Below are positions 1-5,396 of a stretch of 5,396 nucleotides of DNA, in pieces. Each line of letters starts with the position of its first letter. Positions within the stretch are counted from its first letter, which is position 1. A program made the position numbers and the translations under genes. This DNA is from Anaerolineaceae bacterium UBA5365. GTDB lineage: Bacteria > Chloroflexota > Anaerolineae > Anaerolineales > Anaerolineaceae. Below the pieces are notes generated by a model. The model did not search any database and was not told the DNA's origin. It worked only from the letters and a program-made list of their open reading frames with translations. The DNA lies in NCBI GenBank assembly GCA_002407905.1, contig DHPL01000022.1:35300-40695 (forward strand). Direction: 5' to 3'.

Positions 1-378
1 TTCAACCGCGATGCCATCGACCGGCTGCCGTATATGGCGCCCGGCCTTGTAAGCAAAGAAAAGGCTGCCAGGGGCAAATTGCCCACCGATACTTGGTGGC
101 AGACAATCGTGGCTACGAATAGTCGGGAAAAAACCGGGTATCCCACCCAGAAACCGCTGGCCATCCTGGAACGCATCATCAAGGCTTCCAGCAATCCTGG
201 CGAGCTGGTTTTGGACTTTTTTGCCGGCAGCGGAACAACTGGCCAGGCCTGCCTGAACCTCGGACGCGATTTCATCATGGTGGATGAGAACCCCCAGGCG
301 ATCACCGTGATGCGCCAGCGGTTTGCGGAGGCGGCTGAAGTGGAATTCTTCGAGAACGGTGAACCATGGACGAATTGA
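1..378 (+). CDS. DNA methyltransferase (N6-adenine/N4-cytosine, beta-type), C-terminal part, 5'-truncated by window edge
   Basis: The frame is open from the first base, so the gene begins left of the window and 125 residues are visible. It belongs to the S-adenosylmethionine-dependent DNA amino-methyltransferases. Motif X (YPTQKPLAILERII, visible residues 47-60) is followed by the AdoMet-binding motif I (DFFAGSGTT, 72-80) and motif II with an acidic residue (MVDENP, 93-98). Having the AdoMet site at the C-terminus is the beta-class order, in which the catalytic DPPY motif and target-recognition region lie N-terminal, here off-window. It would methylate adenine N6 or cytosine N4 in a DNA site that cannot be read from this part. 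The C-terminus is intact and ends soon after motif II, as usual. The stop codon overlaps the next gene by 13 nt. Whether it is an orphan or part of a restriction-modification system depends on sequence to the left. An internal ATG at 34 is not the start, because the homologous region continues upstream of it. Confidence 0.93.
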   Translation, partial: FNRDAIDRLPYMAPGLVSKEKAARGKLPTDTWWQTIVATNSREKTGYPTQKPLAILERIIKASSNPGELVLDFFAGSGTTGQACLNLGRDFIMVDENPQAITVMRQRFAEAAEVEFFENGEPWTN

Positions 379-1148
379 AATTCCCCATTTTGGACTTCGA
401 TGCATCCCCCCGGGCGATTATCGAACCCGGGGAGTTCATCCCTGCGGGAGACGCGCCAAAGCACATGGTGTTCTGTTATTTCCGCGAGGTGATCGAAAAA
501 CTGGTGGCTGAATACAAGCCTGAAATCTTTTTCACTGATCACTCTGAAGACAGCGAAACGCCTTTTTACGAGATGGAATATCAGGGGAAGCGCCTGGCCT
601 TCGCCCAGGGACGGGTTGGCGCGCCAAATGCCGTGGGGGCCATGGAGGCAGCCATCGCCGTAGGCGTGCAGTATTTCATTACCTGCGGCGGGTGCGGCAT
701 TCTGGACCCGGACCTGGCCAGGGGACACCTGCTTATCCCCACGCGTGCCATCCGGGGAGAGGGCACTTCCTATCATTATCTGGAGCCCTCTTTCTACGCG
801 GAGATGCAGCCTGGCCCACAGGCGGTCATCGAAAATCTGCTGAAAGAAAAAGGGCTTCCATACCTGCTGACAACAGTTTGGACGACCGATGCGTTCTACC
901 GTGAGACGGTGGACAAAATCCGCAGATACAGAGCACTTGGCGCCGTAGCCGTGGAAATGGAAGCTTCAGCCCTGATGGCCTTGGCTCAATTCAGGGGTGT
1001 TGACCATGGGCAGATCCTCTACGGCGGCGACCGTGTATTGGAAAGCGGCTGGGACCATGGCCGCTGGAACACTCGCTTCGAGATCCGTGAAAATTTATTC
1101 TGGCTGGCTGCCGAAGCTTGCCTGCGCTTAGGAGTTAATAATGCCTGA
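366..1148 (+). CDS. Nucleoside phosphorylase-fold protein (PNP/UDP phosphorylase family, NP-I)
   Basis: A 260-residue protein of the size and fold signature of the NP-I family (purine nucleoside and uridine phosphorylases, and related nucleosidases), which split the N-glycosidic bond of nucleosides in the cytoplasm. Visible landmarks are a glycine loop (GRVGAPNAV, 82-90), FITCGGCGIL (103-112, the position of the family's GxxG loop), GEGTSYHY (131-138), TTDAFYRE (173-180), the ribose-binding VEMEAS (196-201), and GGD (220-222), whose Asp222 sits where the base-contacting Asp of the family is expected. The classical phosphate-binding PGDPxR near the N-terminus and the Arg and Ser of the RVGSCG-type loop are not evident, so phosphorolysis versus hydrolysis is uncertain, and base specificity cannot be assigned. 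The ATG lies inside the end of the methyltransferase gene, with GGTGA 3 nt upstream. The end overlaps the next gene by 8 nt, which implies one operon. Confidence 0.87.
   Translation: MDELKFPILDFDASPRAIIEPGEFIPAGDAPKHMVFCYFREVIEKLVAEYKPEIFFTDHSEDSETPFYEMEYQGKRLAFAQGRVGAPNAVGAMEAAIAVGVQYFITCGGCGILDPDLARGHLLIPTRAIRGEGTSYHYLEPSFYAEMQPGPQAVIENLLKEKGLPYLLTTVWTTDAFYRETVDKIRRYRALGAVAVEMEASALMALAQFRGVDHGQILYGGDRVLESGWDHGRWNTRFEIRENLFWLAAEACLRLGVNNA
1130..1134 (+). promoter_or_regulatory. Ribosome binding site of the AP-superfamily gene
   Basis: AGGAG lies 6 nt before the ATG at 1141, within the last codons of the preceding gene. It supports that start codon and gives independent initiation in addition to coupling through the 8-nt overlap. 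Confidence 0.7.
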
Positions 1149-2430
1149 TCTTTCCAAGCTCACCTTACCCGCTATCCTGCGCAATAAAAGCCCGTACCTG
1201 CCCGCGGAACTGGTGCTGCCATCCTACGAGGGGCTTGGCATCAGCAGCATACCCAGCAGCATCAGCCGTTGGCTGGGCGGGCCGGTGCTTTCGGCCCCCG
1301 GATTGGCAAGCGAAGTATTGGCACAATTTGCGGAGCGCTACCAGCGGGTGGTCCTGGTTGTGATCGATGCCCTCGGGCTCCAGTACCTCCAAAGCCGGCT
1401 CTCCGATGGCAAAACGGGATGGTTGGGGCGTAACCCTGAGGCCTGGAAGCTTTTTGCGCTTACAAGCGTAATTCCCAGCACAACCTCCAGCGCGCTCACC
1501 AGCTATTGGACAGGTACACAGCCAATTGAGCACGGGATCATCGGCTACGAAATGTGGGTTAAAGAGCTTTCGATGACCATCAACACCATCTTGCACATGC
1601 CAACCAGTTTCGTGGGCGATCTGGGAGGGCTTTCAAGGGCTGGGTTCGACCCGGTTTCATTTTTGGGCCAGGTCTCAGTAGCTGACCGGCTGGCTGAACG
1701 CGGAATTGAGACTCACGCCTTCCTTCCTTATGGCATTTTAGGCTCTGGGCTCTCACGGATGCATTTGGGCAAAAGCCGCCAGCATGGTTACATAACCGAG
1801 AGCGACATGTGGTTCAACCTGGCCCAAACCCTGAACAGCCGTCCGGCGGGGCCCAAGTATGCCTATGTTTACTGGTCCACGGTGGACAGCCTTTTGCACA
1901 GGTATGGCCCTGATGAGCCGCGTGTGAATGACCAGTTGGGTGTCTTCTTCGATTCGATGGAACGCAACCTGCTTCATGGCCTTGAAAGCTGGGCACGGGA
2001 TGATACCTTGATACTCTTCACCGCGGACCATGGCGGTATTTACACGCCGGTAGATCCCAAATACGATCTGGCAAACCATCCTGGGCTTGTGGCGCATTTG
2101 CGCGTCTTGCCTACCTGTGAATCCCGCCTGCCTTTCCTTTACCTGAAACCTGGCAGTGAAGCCGCGGTGCGTGAATATTTCCATGATGCCTGGCCTGGTG
2201 AGTTCACCCTGATCACCCGGGAGCAATCCCTGGAGATGGCTCTTTTTGGAACTGGCCCCCGCATGCCAGGCGTGGAGGAGCGCATTGGCGACCTGATCGC
2301 GGTACCGAATGGACAGGCTTATCTGTGGTGGCCAGCCAAGGCGAATGTTATGCTAGGCCGCCACGGCGGGCTTGCAGCCGAAGAGATGCTGGTGCCTTTC
2401 ATTGGGATGGATTTGGGCTGGGGCCGCTGA
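1141..2430 (+). CDS. Alkaline phosphatase superfamily protein, type I phosphodiesterase/nucleotide pyrophosphatase-like
   Basis: A 429-residue protein with the full two-metal site of the alkaline phosphatase superfamily, closest in style to type I phosphodiesterase/nucleotide pyrophosphatases. The likely ligands in order are Asp76 (VVIDALG), the nucleophilic Thr114 or Thr115 in IPSTTSSALTSYWTG (111-125), Asp249 and His253 (TVDSLLHRYGP), Asp296-His297 (TADHGG) and His408 (GRHGG). All are in the expected order and spacing, so the enzyme should be active on a phosphomonoester or phosphodiester. The natural substrate cannot be read from the sequence. No signal peptide or membrane segment is seen, so a cytoplasmic location is inferred, unlike secreted alkaline phosphatases. 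It overlaps the nucleoside-phosphorylase-like gene by 8 nt and is the last gene of the plus-strand operon. A nucleotide-processing role would fit that neighbour, but this is inference. It is not a convincing PglZ, being much shorter than typical BREX PglZ proteins and without recognisable partner genes. Confidence 0.85.
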   Translation: MPDLSKLTLPAILRNKSPYLPAELVLPSYEGLGISSIPSSISRWLGGPVLSAPGLASEVLAQFAERYQRVVLVVIDALGLQYLQSRLSDGKTGWLGRNPEAWKLFALTSVIPSTTSSALTSYWTGTQPIEHGIIGYEMWVKELSMTINTILHMPTSFVGDLGGLSRAGFDPVSFLGQVSVADRLAERGIETHAFLPYGILGSGLSRMHLGKSRQHGYITESDMWFNLAQTLNSRPAGPKYAYVYWSTVDSLLHRYGPDEPRVNDQLGVFFDSMERNLLHGLESWARDDTLILFTADHGGIYTPVDPKYDLANHPGLVAHLRVLPTCESRLPFLYLKPGSEAAVREYFHDAWPGEFTLITREQSLEMALFGTGPRMPGVEERIGDLIAVPNGQAYLWWPAKANVMLGRHGGLAAEEMLVPFIGMDLGWGR

Positions 2431-2435
2431 GTTTG

Positions 2436-2460
2436 GCAAGATTAAAGAGACTGCCCTTGC
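2436..2460 (+). terminator. Weak terminator candidate between convergent genes
   Basis: The 44-nt gap between the two convergent stop codons contains GCAAG (2436-2440) and its complement CTTGC (2456-2460) with a 15-nt loop, followed by a T-rich but interrupted stretch (2462-2476). A 5-bp stem is short for an intrinsic terminator, and there is no clean T-run on either strand. It is listed because nothing else in the gap could end either operon. Termination may be Rho-dependent instead. Confidence 0.2.
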
Positions 2461-2474
2461 GTTTGTCTGTCTTT

Positions 2475-3104
2475 CTAATCTAATTCGATCTCGTAATAGC
2501 CGTAGGCATTTACTACCCGCGTTGCGTGAAAGCGGCTCTCGCGGGGCTGCATGGGCATGTAAATATGGACGTGGCCATGCAAATGCAGGCGCGGCTTGAA
2601 GACGCGCAGCAGCCATCGGAAAGCGTGGATGCCCCGGTGGGCTGGGTCGTCGTCATCGTGGATGCCGGCTGGCGGGGCATGTGAGACAAAGATGTCCAGA
2701 TAGCGGCCGTAAGCCAGGCGGTTGTACAGCAGGCGCGGTACCAGGCCTAATACAAAGAGCCACATGCGCAGCTGACTGTACTGGCGCGGACCACGGCTAT
2801 AGGGCAGGCTGCCCTCTATACCGGCGATGAGCAAATCCAGGTTGCGGTCATGCAGTACCTTGCGGTGGAGGTCGGAGCCTCCCCAGGGTTCGTTTTGGGC
2901 GGCCTGGGATTCAGCGCGGCCATCAACCCAGTGGTTTCCATGAACGTAATAAAGGGGCAAATTGAGCGTGCTGATCATGTATTCGAGGTAGTAGATCGGC
3001 AGGTCGCCGCAGCTGAGCACGAGGTCATTATGCCCAAAACGTTCGGCGGCGCGGGAGTTGTAGATCGAAGCGAATTCGCGGTCGCTGACAGCCAGAATTT
3101 TCAT
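2475..3104 (-). CDS. Metallophosphoesterase (calcineurin-like fold), small stand-alone
   Basis: A 209-residue single-domain calcineurin-like phosphoesterase. Metal-site motifs run in order: VSDRE (6-10), CGDL (32-35, Asp34), GNH (56-58), SHAPP (141-145) and GHVH (177-180). The usual first motif DxH is here D8-x-E10. From memory, a group of small bacterial metallophosphoesterases starting with a SDEE-like motif shares this, together with the SCGDL...YLE and HAPPxGIHD patterns seen here, so it looks like a subfamily trait rather than decay. The substrate is unknown; it could be a phosphodiester or phosphomonoester. The start at 3104 was chosen because the protein then opens directly with the beta-strand MKILAVSD and its ATG overlaps the acpS stop as ATGA. 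An ATG at 3170 would add 22 residues unrelated to the fold. Its own ribosome binding site is weak (AGGG), which fits translational coupling to acpS. It is the last gene of the minus-strand operon. Confidence 0.88.
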   Translation of the reverse strand: MKILAVSDREFASIYNSRAAERFGHNDLVLSCGDLPIYYLEYMISTLNLPLYYVHGNHWVDGRAESQAAQNEPWGGSDLHRKVLHDRNLDLLIAGIEGSLPYSRGPRQYSQLRMWLFVLGLVPRLLYNRLAYGRYLDIFVSHAPPAGIHDDDDPAHRGIHAFRWLLRVFKPRLHLHGHVHIYMPMQPRESRFHATRVVNAYGYYEIELD

Positions 3105-3472
3105 GGCTGGCCCTGGGCAACCACCATTGCCACAGCAAAACCGCCTTCGTGTGAGAGCGATACAGCCCATTCCGTGAGCCCGCGGGCTTCGGCAACCTTT
3201 TTAGCCTGAGCGTGCAATTCCAGGTATGGCTCGCCGCTTGGGCGGTGCAGCACCTCGATGTGCCGCCAATTTACCTTTCCAATGCCGGTCCCCAGGGCTT
3301 TACTGGCTGCTTCCTTGGCGGCAAAAAGCGCAGAAAGGCGTTCGTTGTCATCCCGGGCCTGGGCTTGCTCCCGCTCAGTGAAAACGCGCTGGATGAAACG
3401 CTGGCGAATCGCGGGGCGGATAGCCTCCATGCGGTTTGTGCGGATGAAATCCACGCCGCATTTGAGGCTCAT
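3101..3472 (-). CDS. acpS: Holo-[acyl-carrier-protein] synthase (AcpS-type phosphopantetheinyl transferase)
   Basis: A 123-residue protein matching the usual length of AcpS. It moves the 4'-phosphopantetheine arm of coenzyme A onto the conserved serine of apo-acyl carrier protein, switching on fatty acid synthesis in the cytoplasm. Diagnostic features are GVDF near the N-terminus (Asp8, magnesium ligand), FTEREQ (31-36), the signature LFAAKEAASKALGTG (49-63) with Glu54 as second metal ligand and Lys58, W69 with the following IEV strand, the PSGEPYLEL segment (78-86), and SLSHE (105-109). All key residues are present. The ATG at 3472 is preceded by AGGAAGG at about the right distance and overlaps the stop of the M16 gene as ATGA. 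Its 3' end overlaps the metallophosphoesterase start in the same way. The family assignment is firm; I see nothing unusual in the protein itself. Confidence 0.95.
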   Translation of the reverse strand: MSLKCGVDFIRTNRMEAIRPAIRQRFIQRVFTEREQAQARDDNERLSALFAAKEAASKALGTGIGKVNWRHIEVLHRPSGEPYLELHAQAKKVAEARGLTEWAVSLSHEGGFAVAMVVAQGQP

Positions 3473-4755
3473 ATCGCCCTTCCTGAAGAGGTGATTACAA
3501 GTGCATCCGGATGCCAGTAGCGCTGGGCTGAATGCAGGATATCCTCTGGGCTGATCGCTTGCAGGAGGCCAGGCAGTTCGCGCAGGTAATCCAGGCTGAG
3601 GCCGTAGCGCTGGATGGATAGCAAGGTTTGAGCTACACCGCTATTGGATTCCACACTCAGGGGCAGGCGGCCGATGATCTGGGCGCGGCTGTCTTCCAAT
3701 TCACTCGCGCTTACTGGCTCATTCACAAAACGGCGCAACTCCGCCAAAATGAGGTCAATTGCCTTCTCAAGATTATCCGGATTTACGCCGGCGATCACCC
3801 GCCAGGCCGAAGGGCCAAGCCCGGTTCCGATGCTGCTGTAAATACCGTAGGCGAGCCCGGCTTGCTCACGGACTACCTCGCCCAGGCGTCCCGCCATGCC
3901 GAACCGGCCGAGGATGTTATCGCCCAGGGTGCTGGCGTGGTAGTCCGGGCCCATGGTCTCCGGAGCCAGGGTGCCGATCATCAAGTCGGTTTGGGCTTTT
4001 TCTTCAAGGGGCAGATGCTCACGAAGCGTTTGCGCGGGCATCGGCACATCGTCTATCGAAGGCATCTCGGCCTGGTCTGGGTTTTGCCAATCCCCAAAGG
4101 TTTTTTCTAGCTCGCTAAGAGCAGCCTCTGGGGCAATACCGCCAACGACCGCGATTACCATCCCTTTGGGCCCCAGCATCCGCTGGTGAAGGGCTTGCAG
4201 GTCTGGGATGCTGAATGCCTCTACGGTTTGGGAAAAGCCCATCTCTGGCAGGGCAAATGGGTGGTTGCCATAGAGCAGGGTATCAAAGGCCTGGCTGGCC
4301 ATATAGCCGGTATCCTGGCTTTGCAAGTCCAGAATGGTGAGCGTTTGGGCTTTGATACGTTTGAATTGTTTCTCTGGAAAAGCTGGCTCGGTGAAAATCT
4401 CGCGCAGCAAGTTCAGCAGCGTGGGCAGATCCTCACGCAGGCACTGACCGCTGAAGCTGGTGGTCAGGCTTCCCGCCGCGATTGAAAGCGAAGCGCCCAG
4501 GCTCTCGATTTTGTCATGCAAGTCTTTGAAAGCCAGCCGTTTAGTCCCTGCCATGAGCATGCCGGCGTAAAAGGCAGCCAGGCCGGCTTGGTCCGGCTCC
4601 ATTAAAATGCTGCCGCCAGGAATGTAGCCTCGGAAGATCACCGCTGGGCTGGCAGGGTTTTCGCGGGCCAATAAAGTAGGCCCGTTGGACAGAACAGCAC
4701 GCAGGATATCATCGCTGCCAGGCAGGTTACGGGTGGAAAAGGCTGGCGTGCTCAT
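3469..4755 (-). CDS. M16 family peptidase-like protein, non-catalytic subunit (no HxxEH)
   Basis: A 428-residue protein of the M16B type (pitrilysin/processing-peptidase fold), the length of one M16B subunit with N- and C-terminal halves. The segment that should carry the zinc-binding HxxEH is still recognisable from its frame (GLAAFYAGMLMAGT, 58-71, equivalent to GxxHFLEHMxFKGT), but both histidines and the glutamate are replaced by Ala61, Ala64 and Gly65. It therefore cannot bind zinc in the usual way. The second half keeps the substrate-binding R...Y motif in VVREQAGLAYGIYS (294-307; Arg296, Tyr303). Family knowledge: many bacterial M16B enzymes are heterodimers of one HxxEH subunit and one R/Y subunit. 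The upstream gene is another M16 protein joined by an ATGA overlap, so this is most likely the regulatory or substrate-binding partner. No signal peptide is seen, so a cytoplasmic location is inferred. The start is supported by GGAGG just upstream (4759-4763). Confidence 0.9.
   Translation of the reverse strand: MSTPAFSTRNLPGSDDILRAVLSNGPTLLARENPASPAVIFRGYIPGGSILMEPDQAGLAAFYAGMLMAGTKRLAFKDLHDKIESLGASLSIAAGSLTTSFSGQCLREDLPTLLNLLREIFTEPAFPEKQFKRIKAQTLTILDLQSQDTGYMASQAFDTLLYGNHPFALPEMGFSQTVEAFSIPDLQALHQRMLGPKGMVIAVVGGIAPEAALSELEKTFGDWQNPDQAEMPSIDDVPMPAQTLREHLPLEEKAQTDLMIGTLAPETMGPDYHASTLGDNILGRFGMAGRLGEVVREQAGLAYGIYSSIGTGLGPSAWRVIAGVNPDNLEKAIDLILAELRRFVNEPVSASELEDSRAQIIGRLPLSVESNSGVAQTLLSIQRYGLSLDYLRELPGLLQAISPEDILHSAQRYWHPDALVITSSGRAI
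3478..3484 (-). promoter_or_regulatory. acpS: Ribosome binding site of acpS
   Basis: Read on the minus strand, AGGAAGG lies 5 nt before the acpS ATG, inside the last codons of the M16 gene. It supports the chosen start at 3472. Confidence 0.6.
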
Positions 4756-5396
4756 CGGCCTCCGTAGGGGCGGTAAAGACCTACCACGCGGTTCTCAGCC
4801 TGCAGATATCGCCGGGCGATGGCTTGAACCTGTTCCGGGGTAACCTGGCTAAGCTCTCCCAGGTAATTGAGAAACCAATCGTAGTTGGCAAAACTGGAGG
4901 CGTAGCCCATCCAGAAGGCCTGGTTGGTGATGTTGTCACTGCCATAGGCAAAAAGCGCCTGGGCTTGTTTGACGGCCCGGGCGATCTCGGCTTCTGGGAT
5001 GGCGTTATCAGTCAGATTGGCTAGTTCGCCGTCCAGGGCCGCCAGGAGTTCTTGCGGGCTGCGGCTGGGATGCAGCGTGAGATTGAGGTTATACGTGCCG
5101 GGATCGATGCTTGCGTTCATTCCGCCATAAACTGAAATTGCCATCTCGTTTTCCACCAATGCCTGATACAGCCGGCTGGTCCGCTGGCCTACCGAGCCGC
5201 TGCCGAACATATTCAGGCTGCTTGGGCCGGCCAGGAGGCTATCCAGGATGGTAAAGGCGTAAAAATCCGGGTCGCTGGCGGCCGGGCAGCGGTAAGCGAT
5301 TTGCAAAAAGGTGGTTTCGCCCGGGCCTTCAAGGTTTACCTCTGCGGGTCCGTCAAGGCTGGGCTCGGGCTGGGGTTCCGGGCGATTGAAAGGCCT
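4752..5396 (-). CDS. M16 family peptidase, C-terminal part; probable catalytic subunit, 5'-truncated by window edge
   Basis: The minus-strand frame is open to the right edge, so 214 C-terminal residues are visible and the start is off-window. The visible part is the C-terminal (partner) half of an M16B peptidase. After a Pro/Glu-rich linker (visible residues 5-19), the core strand FLQIAYRCP (30-38) is followed by FYAFTILDSLLAG (45-57), SRLYQALVENEMAISVYGG (74-92), and the closing helix and strand ending RVVGLYRPYGG. In the position of the family's R...Y substrate-binding pair, Val81 and Ser88 are found, as is usual for the metal-carrying member of a two-subunit M16 enzyme. The HxxEH motif would lie in the unseen N-terminal half; its presence is predicted, not observed. 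It overlaps the next M16 gene by 4 nt (ATGA). A TTG at 5306 is not a start, because homologous sequence continues upstream of it. Confidence 0.88.
   Translation of the reverse strand, partial: RPFNRPEPQPEPSLDGPAEVNLEGPGETTFLQIAYRCPAASDPDFYAFTILDSLLAGPSSLNMFGSGSVGQRTSRLYQALVENEMAISVYGGMNASIDPGTYNLNLTLHPSRSPQELLAALDGELANLTDNAIPEAEIARAVKQAQALFAYGSDNITNQAFWMGYASSFANYDWFLNYLGELSQVTPEQVQAIARRYLQAENRVVGLYRPYGGR
4759..4763 (-). promoter_or_regulatory. Ribosome binding site of the second M16 gene
   Basis: On the minus strand GGAGG lies only 3 nt before the ATG at 4755, a short spacing. It sits inside the last codons of the upstream M16 gene and supports this start. Confidence 0.55.

Noticed and set aside
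34..36. ATG as start of the methyltransferase
   Set aside because: The frame is open from base 1, and a 114-residue product would lack the catalytic and target-recognition parts; the gene is cut by the window edge.
1753..2226. 157-codon minus-strand open frame
   Set aside because: It lies wholly antisense to the well-supported AP-superfamily gene and its translation shows no recognisable domain; it is a shadow of that gene's codon usage.
1..2430. BREX/Pgl-like system (methyltransferase plus AP-fold protein resembling PglX and PglZ)
   Set aside because: The methyltransferase has a standard short beta-type C-terminus, the AP-fold protein is only 429 residues with a complete phosphodiesterase site, and no BrxC-like ATPase, PglW-like kinase or Lon-like gene is visible.
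2353..2616. Small open frames across the convergent junction on both strands
   Set aside because: They overlap the 3' ends of two well-supported genes and show no domain or compositional signal of their own.
3105..3170. Longer N-terminus for the metallophosphoesterase starting at 3170
   Set aside because: The extra 22 residues are antisense-like, Arg/Cys/Gly-rich and unrelated to the fold, and would create a 70-nt overlap with acpS; the ATGA start at 3104 fits better.
3628..4110. 160-codon plus-strand open frame
   Set aside because: It is antisense to the M16 non-catalytic subunit, with no family motif and no plausible ribosome binding site context.
5304..5306. TTG as start of the right-edge M16 gene
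   Set aside because: The same frame stays open to the window edge and encodes the natural linker and first strand of the C-terminal domain, so the gene simply continues off-window.

Overview
The window is densely coding bacterial DNA, moderately GC-rich by eye. It holds seven protein genes in two convergent blocks that meet near 2430-2475. I see no RNA gene, mobile element, CRISPR array or long repeat. Protein style (paired M16B peptidases, a small AP-fold phosphodiesterase, a DxE-type metallophosphoesterase) and base composition are compatible with Chloroflexota (Anaerolineae-like). That placement is an impression from the proteins, not a demonstrated assignment.

Plus-strand block (1-2430): the C-terminal part of a beta-type DNA methyltransferase (cut by the left edge), a nucleoside-phosphorylase-fold protein, and an alkaline-phosphatase-superfamily phosphodiesterase/pyrophosphatase. 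The genes overlap by 13 and 8 nt, so they are almost certainly co-transcribed and probably translationally coupled. Any promoter lies left of the window. Enzymes acting on DNA bases, nucleosides and phosphoesters in one tight operon suggest nucleic-acid or nucleotide metabolism, but no pathway can be assigned.

Convergent gap (2431-2474): 44 nt with only a weak hairpin candidate.

Minus-strand block (5396 down to 2475): the C-terminal part of a first M16 peptidase subunit (cut by the right edge), a second M16 subunit without the zinc-binding HxxEH motif, holo-ACP synthase (acpS), and a small metallophosphoesterase. All three junctions are 4-nt ATGA overlaps, so this is a tightly coupled operon read leftwards, with its promoter right of the window. 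The two M16 proteins look like the halves of a heteromeric protease. The second lacks the metal site but keeps the R...Y substrate-binding motif, while the visible part of the first has lost that R...Y motif and presumably carries the metal site off-window.

Most of the window looks like ordinary metabolism. The points most worth a second look are the reciprocal motif loss in the M16 pair, the atypical phosphate site of the nucleoside-phosphorylase-like protein, and the methyltransferase/phosphorylase/AP-fold operon.
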